Assembly (NCBI RefSeq): GCF_047511655.1
Contig: NC_133389.1
Span: 148,578,473 to 148,642,472 of the forward strand
Length of the DNA: 64,000 nt
Source of the DNA: Castor canadensis
Lineage: Eukaryota > Chordata > Mammalia > Rodentia > Castoridae
Reading direction: 5' to 3'
Shown here: one piece after another, positions 33,301 through 45,556 of the stretch
How the letters are laid out: each line of letters begins with the position of its first letter
Position numbering within the stretch: position 1 is the first letter of the stretch
Position numbers and translations under genes: made by a program
The notes under the pieces: model-generated
What the model saw: the letters and a program-made list of their open reading frames with translations, nothing else
What the model was told of the DNA's origin: nothing
Database searches by the model: none

Positions 33301-36300
33301 TACCCTACCCCTAGATCCTACCCTCATGGGGACCCTTACAACCTGGGGACCTCAGGTTGAGGTGCACTGGCTATAGGGACCCTAGATGCTGAACCCACCC
33401 AGGAAGCAGCCTGACAGATGCTTTGGCATTTTATGCAAATAGCAACTTCATGGATCAGTTTTCCTTCCCTCTGTGGAATAGAAGCATCTGGAAAACAGAA
33501 TTCCAAGAACCTTAGCCCATTAACACATGAATAGAAATGACCAAGCAGTGCAGGTAACAGGGCAGAACTGGAAAGTCAGAGGAATCTGCTCATGAAAGCT
33601 CTAGTGTTAGTGTGATTTTCCCTACTCTAAGCATGTGCTTTTATCACTTCTTAGGACTTTGCTTACTCAAACACGTAGGCACTGGAAAGGATATTTATTG
33701 TATATATATCTGTTTCTTAGCCACTGGACTGAGGTTGTAGGGAACATAGATTTGTAGTCAGAATTAAAAAATCCACACATTGAATGAATCTGTGCTTGAA
33801 GCAATCCCTAAACAAAAGTGAAAACAAAACCAGAACATTCTTTCCCAGAAAAAAAGTTTTGCTTCCCACCCTCCCAAAGTAGAACAAAGTTTCAAGGCTT
33901 AAGCTAGTAATTACTATTTTTTTACATTTCTGTGCCACTTAAAATGTACTTATGAAAAATCCTGTTTTATGATTAAAGATGTAGAAAATATTTATGAACA
34001 ATGTGGTGCTCACCTTCAGCTTCGAAAGGAAATTGCGGCTATTTCAATGCGCAAATTATTTTATAATACTCCTACATTTACTTAATAAGGCTTCTACATT
34101 ACACCTAATTTTATGTAAATGTTACTCAGATTTCAATCCAAGAGTTTTGTAGGGGAGGTTAAATGGTGTTTATCTTGATTTGTTAAAATGCACCACTAAA
34201 ATTAAGCAGTGACAAATATTATGACTTTTAAAATTGTTCTAAATGGCTGTATTTGTTTATTAGGTTTGTGTTTACACAAAATATTTTTAACTCTTTAAAT
34301 GTATCCTAATTTGATGATGGGAACCGTAACGGAGAAATCAGATAATCTTATAAATTCAGTGATTAGCTTATATTCTTAGTAAATTCCTGTGTGAGTATTG
34401 TTTAGTGGATTAAAATGGTATATATATTACATTTAGAAAAATTAATGAGACTGAAAATTAAAACCAAAAGTTTAGATTATTTTATTTTCTAAAATTCCAC
34501 CCTTTATATGATTATCATGATAGTTTGTGTTTAAAGTGTATTTCTTGGACATTCAGTTTTACTGTTTAGGGAGAAGATATATTTATTTAGAATAATTATT
34601 AAAAAAAGGCAAGTTTACATAGAATATTTCATGAATTTTTTAAAAAATATTTCTTAGAGTGATATTTAAAGAAGGGAAGGAAAGACATCGGAAATGTTTG
34701 TCCATCAGAATAGGATGATTCTATTCTCCATGTTACTGTTAAAAGTAATCAGAGAAACTGAGTATGGATAAGGGAAGGCTCTAAAATGAAACCGTAACTG
34801 AAAATTCAAAAATGCATTTTGGAATCAAGTATTAATAGAATAAACTTAATTTTACTTTCTCATAAGTGCAGCTGCATTCTCTATTTAATTACAGGTTTTC
34901 AACAGTAGTAATTTTTCCTTGACCTACTCAATCTCAAAAGTCAGAAAATTGCTTCTTTTTAAAAACTGACAAAGGCACGGTATGTTTCCAAAGGGGAAAA
35001 AAAGACAAATTACAGAAAACCATTAGTTTAAGCATATTTAAATAGCCAGGAGAACTTCTAATAGAAAACTTGGTGAGCTATGAGGAAAGTTAAGATTTGC
35101 TTTTATTGTGTAGTATCACAGGATGTTAAGATATTGGATTATTATTTTTTTCCGAAAAGTAAAATGAAAACATGTTGAATAATTATAAAAAGCCCAGTGC
35201 ATTAAAGATGACTTGTTTCTTGCTCTTTGGTAGAAGGAATTTTTTATTATTGTAAAAAACAGAGATCTCATCTGTAGCCTGTGTAGTAAATGAACAGATA
35301 AAAGTATTTTTGAAAGAGACAACTTAGCTTATGAAGAACTGAGGAATAGGACAGTAAGATAAGCCAAGAGCACACCATTGGCCTTTGAAAAATGCAACAA
35401 GATTAAAGCTTAGAATTAAATGAAAAATGAAGGAAGAAAATATATTTTTGATTTAAATGATAGTGAAGAGTATAAACAGTCAGATTGTCTGTGAATCAAA
35501 AACAAAATAATCTTCCTGATTTAATACAGTAGACTTCACCACAGAGGAGAGGGGATAGAATTTTTTTGGTTATTTGGCAGATATATTATGTTGTATGTTT
35601 TTATCAAACTGTTAAGCTTCTTTTGTGGACTATGAATGATTTGTGGTTCAGGGCTTTGAGTCATTAACTGATTAAAGAAAGAAAAATTTAATAATGGATA
35701 ATTAATTATTCACTATTCAACTTTTTTATTATGTTCCAAACATTTTTTGTATGAATGTATTGAGAGTTCTTCTGATTCTTAAGTGGAATTAAGAGCTAAT
35801 TCCTTAGAAATGGGAATTAGCAGCAGAATAGTCTTTCTAAATCTTAGTTATTAATAATTTTCTTTTAATTATTTCTGGTACCAACACAATTTATGTCTTC
35901 ACAGCCAAAACATGGTTTTAATACCCAGGTTAATTAGAATGGCCAGGTCACAGAATCTGAGCTATTGGTACCATCAGGATCTCTTGAGAACAGTACATCC
36001 AGCCAGGAAGTTAAGGGAAGCTTTTAATAAAAATCAGAAATGTCAAGACATTCGGTGCTTTGATCTCTGCTAATTTTGATAGAGTTGATATCAATCAAAT
36101 GACCCAGAACTCCCTTCCAAGTGCCAAACACAGGTTGCCCTGGAAGTCAGAGTCTCAGATTACTGTAAACTTTATGTGGGAATATCATTGACATTTCACT
36201 TAATTTTTCCCCTAAGAGTTTCAAATGGATGTTACATTTTATAATTTACTTAGTAAAATATCTCTTTTGCAATCTACCCTTGCTTATGAGCAAGATCTAA

Positions 36301-36854
36301 GTAAGGGTGGCCCTCAAATGCTCAACAGCTTTCTCAGAGGCCGTGAATTAAAAAACGAAAAGTTGTGGCTCTAAAAAGGAGGCTATTTAACCCTGGGGAG
36401 AGCTGAGCCTTAGTCAGATGGTGCAGTGGTGAGTTTCCCTTGAAAGGCAACCACAATATTCATTCCATACAAAGGAGTCTCTGGAGTCAAGAAACCATGA
36501 AAATCTAAATAGAAAAATAAGTACACGTTTACACCCAAATTCTTGTAAATTATCAACTCATAAGAGATTGACCCTAGTTTCATAGTGACTACAAACGTTC
36601 TTAGCTATAGATGACAATATACTGTATTGTCCTCATGAACAGTTGAGCCATAAAAATGCATAGTAATTTTAGGAACTCTTTTTTATAGTATCTGGAATAT
36701 CATAAAGAAAGTCCTCCCCAAGTGAAGGTTTAGTACAAGAATGTTTACTTTTTAATTGGTTGTAATACAATAAAATAAAAGGTAAAGGTAAAAATAGAAA
36801 ATAAGTCTACTAGAGAGAGCATTGGAATATATTTTAAGGGTCCAGAAAACTGGC
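33301..36854. other. Long unassigned AT-rich stretch
   Basis: About 3.5 kb without any recognisable transposon, simple repeat of note or coding frame longer than 75 codons. It is the core of the repeat-poor block. Confidence 0.45.
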
Positions 36855-36965
36855 TCTAGGTCTACCTAGCTCTCTCTGTGTCAGTTTTCTCATGTGTAAA
36901 ATTTAGAGAATTTAGGGTTAGATAATCTCTTGCGTCCTGGAAAGTTCTAAAATTCTACAACATTA
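36855..36965 (+). repeat. MIR-family SINE fragment
   Basis: 'tctgtgtcagttttctcatg', 'tgtaaaatttagagaattta' and 'gataatctcttgcgtcctgg' ending in 'ttctaaaattct' follow the MIR-like consensus 'cctcagtttcctcatctgta ... gatgatctctaaggtccc ... ctaaaattctatga'. Confidence 0.55.
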
Positions 36966-37431
36966 AAAATTTGAATAAAATGTCCTTTGGTTTCTCTTTT
37001 TATTTAGAAAGTGTTTTTCATTATTTTCAGTTAATTGAAATTATAGATACCTTGCTGTGTTACGGACTCAGCTTTGTAAAACATGTTACATAATGCATTT
37101 TGGCATGCACCAAGGAGTCAGTTAAAAATCATGTAGAGAAGAAAGAGCAAATTAGCTGTCAAGAGCAATGGAATAGCTCGAAGGAAGCTTCTTGGTGCTA
37201 CCACAGAAAAAGGGAGACATTGAGACTCCATCACCACTGGACAAAGGGGATTCCAAAGTAAGTAAGGCATTCTTTCCTGCCACCAAAATAAGGCCAAAGA
37301 GACAGGAAAAAAAAAAAAACAAAGTAAGAGTGAGAAATATCACTACATAGGAGATTTATTGCTGGTGTCCCATTTAGGATCAAGGGAATTTTCATTTCTT
37401 GCCTACTGCATTGTGTTATCACTAATATATA
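36966..37431. other. Unassigned stretch
   Basis: AT-rich with a 12-base A run near 37,308. Nothing recognised. Confidence 0.4.
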
Positions 37432-37520
37432 TTTATATTTATATTTATATGTATGTTACAAATGTGTATGTATATGAATTCATACATATATATATATATA
37501 TATATATGTATGAATATTAG
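37432..37520. repeat. AT-rich repeat with a perfect 38-bp palindrome
   Basis: TTTATA-type units (37,425-37,450) lead into a perfect inverted repeat at 37,478-37,515. The left arm attcatac and the right arm gtatgaat are joined by (AT)11, so the whole reads identically on both strands. Confidence 0.9.
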
Positions 37521-38520
37521 TGAAGTGTCAAGGTAATGAGGAAAGAGTTTGAGCATGTGTGCTCAAGTAGTTTGGTTAGGGCAATGTACAGGTCAGAGAT
37601 ACTAAGTGGCTAACCCAGAAGGTAAAGAGGAAGTTGGGTGGTGAGGAAAAGAAAACGTGAGCAGGGCAAAATGGCCATGAGATGGAAATTACATGGTGAA
37701 TAATTCACCACATTAACCCGTCTTAGCAGTAACCTTAACCCTCTTAACCTTTAGTCCTCTTTAAAATGGACTGAAATAAATCATCCATAGCTACAAAAGA
37801 AATCCTTTATAATTTCACGGTCTTGCCATGAAGGCCATAGCTGCTTAGGAAAATTTCAGTTGGCTTCTGAGTCTCTGCCTCTAAACTCTTAAGACCTGCA
37901 GTGTTACATAATTGTTGGTGTCTGGCAAGCAGCTAGCCATTAGTAGGTCTACAGCAGCAGCTTCTTCATTTGCTTGGGAGCACTGTCAGCTGAATGCCCT
38001 GGTGGTTCTTGTAGTGGAAGTCTAGCTATGATGGGTTGGGTTGGCTTAAACCTTTTTCACAAACGAAGTTATCTAGCAATGAGGTTATGAGCCTAGACTA
38101 AAATTCTTGGTTTCCAGTGTGTACTTTGCTGATTCATCCAATGAAAGGTACTCTAATAAAGGGTTGATTTAGCTATCTGATAAAGACATCATGCAGGGAC
38201 AAGACTCCAAAACTTAGAAGTCAGGAAGACAGAGGCCTTGATCAATAAGGAAGATGGCCTTGAATAGGTCAGGGATCTCTATACTGGTTAGTTAGCCTCA
38301 GTGTTATGGGTTACCAGCATCAAATTATATTCTTAAACAATGTAAACTCAAAAATTAAATATGAGGTCTAAGAAGAATCCTTTAATTTTAGGAATAGCTA
38401 TTACTATTAGATTAGTATTTCTCTTGATTAATAGTCTCACAGCTGGCTCATACGAGAACAGATCAGAATTTGGGGGTGATTTCTGAACCATGCAGGAATA
38501 CTTCAATTTCTAATTCTTGT

Positions 38521-38521
<1 letters not shown>
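37521..38521. other. Unassigned non-coding stretch
   Basis: No gene or repeat recognised. Confidence 0.4.
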
Positions 38522-38555
<34 letters not shown>

Positions 38556-38576
38556 ACCTATCTATCTGGTCTATCA
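38522..38576. repeat. (TATC)n tetranucleotide microsatellite
   Basis: Eight uninterrupted TATC units followed by degenerate copies. Such repeats are usually length-polymorphic. Confidence 0.95.
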
Positions 38577-41424
38577 ATCATCTACTTATTTTTGTTGTTT
38601 AAACTTTCTCATGCTTAGAAAATCTAGGAGCAAATGGCACTATCCTCCTTTCTTTCTTTATCTGTACTTCCTCTATCTCTTCATTCAATCTCAAAGTCAT
38701 TTGCTCATTCCTGGCCACATATGATGGGTTTGCCAACTGGCTGTATGTACCCAGAGATGGTATTTAACTTCTCTTATCTTTCCAAGTTATTCTCTTTAGT
38801 TGTCTAAACTCTCATCATTTTGAGTTTCAGATCTAGTGAGTCTTTTAAAAGCAGACCTAAAGTTGGGATTAATTTTATGAAAGAAAAGGAACAGATATTA
38901 TTTGGTGGTAATAAAATTTTTGTAAATTAGGTCTCATGTTTCCATTTGAATAATAATTTAAAAAAAATCCTTAGGTTCATTACAAATTTTTTTCACACTG
39001 AAAAATTCCTGAACATTAAGCTTTTACATTTTTCTCTCTGATCTATCACCCCCCCCAACTCCTCAATGCTGATCAATAAATAAAACCAACACCTAAATAC
39101 AAAAGCACAGCAACCTTGTCTTGCACACTTGTCACCTTGGAGCCAACACTTTAGTTCTTGTCACATGAAATTTTATAAAGTTGAATACTTTATTATCATG
39201 GTACATTAGCTTTCTTGAGCTTTCACACTTTAGTTTAATTTTTATTAAGAAGTCATTATGCAAAGAGCAATTTTATTATTTCACATTATCCAAATATTTG
39301 TAGAAAAATTAGAATGTGAAAAAATCACTTTACTTTTCTCTGAAACATCCCAATGAGTCATAGTGTTCAAAAACAAACTTATTCTCATCTGTCACATTGA
39401 CCATGGAAATGTGGCTTTGGGGATTGGATACAATGAATTCTTCTCAGATAGTAAAAGTGTCATTAGAAGAAGAATAAATGCTTTCAACTGCATGAGCCAT
39501 CTCTGGTTTTTCTTTCCTTGGTAAACTTCTGCTTTGCTTATGATTGAGATCATTCTTAACAGCACTGAGATGAACAGTCCACAAATCTAGAAAAACTAGC
39601 TCAAACAGCAATATATTTAAAAAAAGATTTAGTGGGTATCCTGTGATCTTCAAATGCACATTATATTTTTATAAATACAAAAGTAAGATGTAATCAGTAT
39701 TTCTGGACTTTATGATTTATAATACAACTTCCTTTTGTAGAAAGAAAAGCATTGGTAAAATTTATTATAGGAATTTGAGGAGGAGGCATAGAGTCTATAG
39801 CATTAGGATTTTTGATATATAATTACATTAAAATTGTTGTTCTTATGTTAGTGATTGATTTATTTAATTGTTTATTGAGTTTGACAGCTCCCATGATTTC
39901 CTGTGTCATTAAACACTAGAAGATAGGGAAAAATTATCCTAGAAATAAACTTCTAAATGTAACTGCCTTATACCTAAGCAATCAAGCTAATCTAGAGAGA
40001 GAAAAATGGCCCAGAGACCTCTTTGTGTGAAGTATCTCAACATATTGCTGCCTGTTATATTGTACCGAACACATGCACTTCTGTTTAGTAATATTTTGGG
40101 GAGCTGAGATTTAGGGGAGAAAAGACTGTATCTTCCTTACAGCTAATTCTAAAGTTTTTTTTATAGGGTTATTTATTTATTGGTTCTGTGATGAACGTGC
40201 ATTCTTTGCAATAACATTTTCAGTCTAACATTCCTTTTTTATTTAACTGATTTTTAGACCTTTGAGTTTTTCATTGCTTTAGCTTGGGAAAACCAAATAA
40301 GTGCAAGTTTCCTCCAAGACACCTCATGAAAACATTTTTTTTAAAAAGAAAATCAAGAGTGAAACGAGTCTATATTTATTTGGAAGATCATCTGACTACT
40401 GCTAAATGGAGTATCTCAATCTGAAAGTGAAATCTGTTTCACTGCTAAAAATTGCCAAGAGTTTTTTGACTGAGATTTGGGAATCTGCAGAAAATGTAAA
40501 AGTTTTTTTTTTCTACAATAATCTGTTCAGTGAACAAGCTGTGAAAAATAGTTCTGTATTTTGTCCATGTGATGTAGCAGACGGTAAATTTCCATTTTAA
40601 AGAACGATATGAGTAGCTTCTGGCATCCATCTCTATTGCCTTACTCGAATCTACTTACACTGAGTTACAACAATGTAGTTTATTATTTCTTTAAAGCAAA
40701 AAATAACAAGGGATTTTTCCCCCCATGGTTCAGTTCTGTTCCTTTATCTGGGTTCAGCAATGTGAGGGCACTTTGAAGCCTTATCAAATGTGCCTTAAAA
40801 TGCCACAATTATATGAAGAAGATACCATTTCCCTGCATTTAGTGCTTTGCATTTGAAGGGCTTTAGAAACAATTTACTATTTCTTTCTAAGTATATTATT
40901 TTGAAGTAGGTGGTCCCATAATGAGCAGTTATTACAAAATGTTAAAGGATAATTTTTAAAAAAAGGTATAATTATGATTCTCATACAAACATAAAATGAA
41001 CATGTGTTAAAGATTTTATTTAATTCATTAATTAATGAGGGAAGCAGTAAGATGTTACAACCTGCTCAAAGGAGAATTCAAATTAAAATTCACACATATA
41101 GGCAGATAAAGAATGCTGAAATGGATTTACAAATACAGGCAAAACTTGCTGGTATTTACACAGCAATAATCCATTGCAATGTATAGGCCACACCTTATTT
41201 GTATTTTTATGGACCAGAATAATTTGCATTATTAATTTTCTGAAACTCATAGAGATGTAAAATAGCTCAAAGACAATGAAAGGGAAAAATAGCATGTGAC
41301 AAGGAGAGTTTGTTTTATATAAAAGTCTTTCCCAGTTTTTACCTAAAGATCCAATAAATAGAACTATGCATATTTTCCACTCCAATTAATCAATGTTGCT
41401 ATCTGGTTCATAATTTCCCCTTAA
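38577..41424. other. Unassigned AT-rich stretch, end of the repeat-poor block
   Basis: No gene supported. Short frames (39,444-39,659; 40,406-40,600; 41,083-41,385) have no recognisable features. Confidence 0.4.
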
Positions 41425-41490
41425 ATCAAGTACCCAGAGCAGAATCTGACACTTGGTATGTAGTCCATACATATTTGTTGGACAAATTCA
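41425..41490 (+). repeat. L2 LINE 3' tip
   Basis: 'acccagagcagaatctgaca' then 'catacatatttgttggacaa' match the L2 terminus (cccagagcctagaacagtgc ... aataaatatttgttgaatga). Confidence 0.5.
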
Positions 41491-42329
41491 ATTGTTCTAT
41501 ATATTCTACAGAACATTTCCCAAATAACCCAGTAGGGCAAATGAGTATGTTCATTTGTCCACAAATCTCAAGGATGTCAGGAAGTTTATGAAAGAAACTT
41601 GGGGCTGTCTTCAAGACCTTTCTTTGTTTTCATCTTTTTCTAGGAGATGATATCTCTAAGAAAGAATGAGATAAAAATAAAAGGAGTCTATGAATCTAAC
41701 TAATGTCCTTTGTATTCCTAGTCCCTTACAACAAGGACATGAATTCCAATGGGTGAAATCAACATTAAATTAGCTATGGAGTGAGAAGCCTCACAGGGCA
41801 AGGAGGTCTTACCTTTCTGAAGACCCTGGTGTATCATGCTAACTTTTGATTATTGCAAATCATATCTGGTCATTTGGATTTTGATAATATAACATTGTTC
41901 CTGGAATTTATTTTTTTCAGCCTTAGTATATTCCAATGAGATGAGAACCTGAGGTTTTATGCTTGTCAGGAGGGTTCTGATGTCCAGTGTTTTCTCCTCA
42001 GAAAACACTGACATTGGTCTGATGCCTGAAATTCTGCCATTATTTGGATTTATCAATTGCAATAATCTCAATGACGTACGTACATATTATTTTGGGAGAC
42101 AGTTTCTTAATTTTTTGAGGTTGCACACATCACTGGGAAGAAAAATTAAAAGTCAAGTTGTGAGTTGATATCATTTTAGGATTTTGATGTGGAAATGAGG
42201 GCATTAAGACTATGGGATGCCTAACATGGAGGACAGGTCAGGCAGAGCAAGGCAAAGTCAGGAATGAGAAAATAGTATAAGGTAGAGATAAGTTTCTTCA
42301 ACAAATTGATGAGATTAATCTCTTTCTTA
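41491..42329. other. Unassigned non-coding stretch
   Basis: No gene or repeat recognised. Confidence 0.4.
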
Positions 42330-42425
42330 TGGATATTTCCAATACACTGTCTTATAGTTTACAGAGTATTTCCATATATATTATCTCATTTAATTTTTGC
42401 AACAATCTAGTAGTTCCTAGCTGTG
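42330..42425 (-). repeat. MIR-like fragment
   Basis: 'tttccatatatattatctca' and 'tttaatttttgcaacaatct' fit the complement of the MIR core (tttacatatattatctcatttaatcctcacaac). Confidence 0.45.
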
Positions 42426-42840
42426 AAAGGTGAACTTTGACTCTAAAGATGTTTTTTCCCTACTTAGGCTTTTCTGTGTGAAATAAGTGATTAATGTAAT
42501 CAGTTCTCAACAACTACCTGAAAGTAGATGTTGAGTGCCACATTATTTTTGTTGTGGTAGTCCATATCCTGCATGAAAATATTACATAAAACAAGACTCT
42601 GGAACCACAGCCTGATTCATCTGCCATTTATAGGTGTGGTTTAGGATTTCCTTCCTCCCAAGTTTTGCTGTTACCACTGAAAAAATTAGTTCTGTAAACA
42701 CTTAAAGTCTTGACCCATTGTCACTTTGTGCTTTGTCATCCAGTATTTTCAGAGACAATAAAGTTGAGAAAATCCTGGATTATAGGTTATCCACTATTTT
42801 CATCTATATCTCTCTATTGAAGTAGGGATTTATGGTGCAA

Positions 42841-43016
42841 ATACTGTGTACACATGTATGTAAATGGAAAAATGAGACCTGTTCAATATATTCCAGGAAT
42901 GGAGGGAGGGGGATAAAGAATTATGGAGGGGGTGAATTCAGCTGATACATTGTTAAGAACTTTTGTAAATGACACAATGTACCCTAGTACAACAATAATG
43001 AAAAAGAAGAGAAAAC
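42841..43016 (+). mobile_element. L1 3' end (family B), severely 5' truncated
   Basis: 'tgagacctgttcaatatatt', G/A-rich 'ggagggagggggataaagaa', 'ggggtgaattcagctgatac' and 'tgtaaatgacacaatgtacc' ending in an A-rich tail match a rodent L1 3' UTR whose terminus recurs in the tiny insertion at 44,668. No clear target-site duplication. Confidence 0.6.
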
Positions 43017-43104
43017 ACGTTTTTTGGAATGGTAGTTGCACTTTTCAAAATAATGTAACTTAAAAAGCTAAGCATGTGTGATCTGGTAATTACTCTTAAT
43101 ATCT

Positions 43105-43200
43105 AATGTCACTTTGGGCAAGTGACTTACTTTTCTGAAATAAAAATGAACTGTATTTTCAGTTTAGGGCATAGCAGTACTGTGAAGATTAGGGACAGTG
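43105..43200 (+). repeat. Possible MIR fragment
   Basis: 'tttgggcaagtgacttactt' matches the MIR phrase 'cttgggcaagttacttaacc', with decayed following sequence. Confidence 0.35.
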
Positions 43201-44146
43201 AAGTATTCTTAGTTAAAAGGTGTTATTTAAATGTGAAGCATTATTACTATGAAAAAATAAAGGACATGAGTTATGTTCTGATTAAGTTTGCTTTTAAACC
43301 CGTAAACCTGAAAGTCTGAAGAAATCTGTACCACAACATCATTTACTGTACCACACTTACCTCAAAAGTGATTTTTGATGGATTTTAATTAAGTGAATGA
43401 ATAAATTTTATTGAAATAGCCCCAACTGACTTTACTTTTTCTAGATCAGTAGATAGTTATAAATGTGGGTGGCTCAGGCCACAGAGAGAAATAATTTAGA
43501 TATTCCCTTAAATAGCAGTGAACTCAAATTCCTATGCACTGATTGAAATTCTAGTTTGGAAAATCCTTAATCCTAATGTATTTCAAAACACTTCCACTTT
43601 CCTCATTCTTTCCTTACAATAAAAATTTTATTTTGGACTTTTTCTTAGCTTCATTGATCTAGAACTTATCAATATTCGGCTATCCTTTGCCATTTCCTTA
43701 AGCATGTCCCTCTCCTTTTAGGAAACTGCATCTCTATTATGAGTAGTACACTTCCCTAGTACTGTCGAGATGATTGTCAGTTTGGGTACACTAAGGTTTT
43801 CAGAAATGACAAGTTTCCAAGAAAGATTAGAGGCTCTCAGAAGCACAGCAGAAGCAGACCTGGTCTGCAATGGTGATGGTATCCTGGCCAGGAGTTCCAA
43901 CCTCAAGCCATGTGCTATGCTTTATACCTCCTGTTTCTTGGTCCTTTTGTGTGTCCTTGGATCCTACCCATCTTTGAACCCAGTCTTTCAGTTTCCTGTT
44001 CATTTTTTTGAGCCCCACAGAAATCTAAGAAATTAAGCTTGTACTTAAAATAGCCAGAGTCAGTTTCTGTTGCTTGCATCCAAGAATCCAGACTGAAACA
44101 GTGCATTTGTGTCTGAGGAAGAACAAGTGAATATAAGAGAAGTACC
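43201..44146. other. Unassigned non-coding stretch
   Basis: Overlapping opposite-strand frames at 43,718-44,148 have no protein similarity or splice support. Confidence 0.4.
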
Positions 44147-44161
44147 AAGAATGCTACTCAG

Positions 44162-44222
44162 GGAGGGAAGGGGAGAGAAATGACCCAAACATTGTATGCA
44201 CATATAAATAAAAGAAAAAAAA
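44162..44222 (+). mobile_element. 61-bp L1 3'-end insertion (family A) with 15-bp TSD
   Basis: Perfect 15-bp duplications (aagaatgctactcag) at 44,147-44,161 and 44,223-44,237 bracket only the last bases of the L1 3' UTR ('gggagagaaatgacccaaac', 'attgtatgcacatataaata') plus an A tail. This is the same 3' terminus, on the opposite strand, as the L1s at 12.8 and 45.6 kb. It is an extreme 5' truncation. Confidence 0.9.
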
Positions 44223-44667
44223 AAGAATGCTACTCAGTTCTGAGTAATCATTAAAATGTCCATTCTTACTATTTTCACTCTTGATATGTCATATGATATT
44301 TTTACTTGGAGTAAGGTGGTATTCAGTAACAACTTCTTGGTTGGACTGAGAAAATAAGTTAAATTTGGCATTAATATGCATATCATGTACAATAAATTAT
44401 TGTTTAATTAAGTCCACCAAGTTCATTTGATTCATTGTGGCTTATTATGTTCAAATTACTATGAGGAATATAAAATGAATGTCATGCTCTTTGCCCTTCT
44501 ATTTTTAATAAGTTTATAGTTTTATAGTGAAGAAAGGATGAAGTAAGAAATTTCTATTTGCTTCATTTCTCTACATGCACATTTCTTTTTCATGGCTTTG
44601 ATAGTATACTACAAAATAGAATAAATAATTCCAATGAATTTATCTGTGCTCTTAAGACTGGCTTCTC

Positions 44668-44757
44668 ATGTATGATATATTTGATACGTTGTAAGAACCT
44701 GTGTAAATGGCACAGTGTACCCCCCACACATCACAACAATAAACAAAAGGAAAAAAA
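44668..44757 (+). mobile_element. 90-bp L1 3'-end insertion (family B) with 14-bp TSD
   Basis: Perfect 14-bp duplications (aagactggcttctc) at 44,654-44,667 and 44,758-44,771 bracket an L1 3' terminus ('gttgtaagaacctgtgtaaa', 'tggcacagtgtaccccccac', 'acaataaacaaaaggaaaa'). The family differs from that of the 61-bp insertion 450 bp upstream. Confidence 0.9.
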
Positions 44758-44875
44758 AAGACTGGCTTCTCCATTTTCTATGATCTCATCTAGAGATTTG
44801 GATTAAGGTTTACCCATTATCTTCATGATCAAAAATAGCAATTGAAATTTCATTCTATTTAAAAGTCAAACTGAT

Positions 44876-45009
44876 TTGTTTGAAACATGGTCTTGCTATG
44901 TAGGCCAGGCCTCAAATTTACTATGTAGCCCAGGCTGGCCTGTAACTTATGATCCTCCTGCCTCAGCCTCCCTAATGCTAGGTGACAGGTGTGAATCACC
45001 ACATCTGGC
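44876..45009 (-). mobile_element. B1-like SINE with internal duplication
   Basis: The plus strand carries the complement of B1 ('catggtcttgctatgtaggc', 'cctcctgcctcagcctccct', 'caggtgtgaatcaccacatc'). The segment starting 'ctatgtaggccaggc' is repeated in degenerate form 25 bases later ('ctatgtagcccaggctggcc'). This matches the internal tandem duplication known for rodent B1. Confidence 0.85.
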
Positions 45010-45012
45010 TTA

Positions 45013-45548
45013 CATTTTGATCTTTACTGATCTCATTGAAAGTGAAATATCACTTTGTATTCTGTAATGGAAGTTACTTTTATTCAGTAAGTGACCTTGC
45101 ACAGTATGGCCATTTATAAAATATTGATAAAATTAAATGAATCAAGAAATTGAATTGAGTGTTAGAAATAATTACTTAAAGCCTCTATGCACATGGCTCT
45201 TATCAGACCACCCAGAAAGAATTGTAGCTATGTTTTTACATCATAATACAGGAAATAGAACAAGAGCGGACACCATCCTCAGGGTCTCCATTCTCCTAGG
45301 TCTGACTTCACAGTGACTTAGAAAAGAAGAGTTTTATAGGGACTGATAAACTCACATCTCAGTATTCTTAGAGCTGGGTTTTTTCTATCAGAGGTTCTTT
45401 GGACTGTGGAATTGCTTGGGTTCTGGTCTATCATTGTTTTTAACACAAGAAACTTGCTCTGGAATAGAAATCATTTTTTATCACCAAATACACTCTGAAG
45501 TTAAGCAAATTTTTTTTTTGTAGCAAGACTTTATTGATGAAAGAAGTT
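45013..45548. other. Unassigned non-coding stretch
   Basis: AT-rich DNA without a recognised gene or repeat. Confidence 0.4.
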
Positions 45549-45556
45549 GTACATTT

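Noticed and set aside
43718..44148. Overlapping frames on both strands suggestive of a pseudogene
   Set aside because: No protein similarity recognised; the frames end at the 61-bp L1 insertion by chance.
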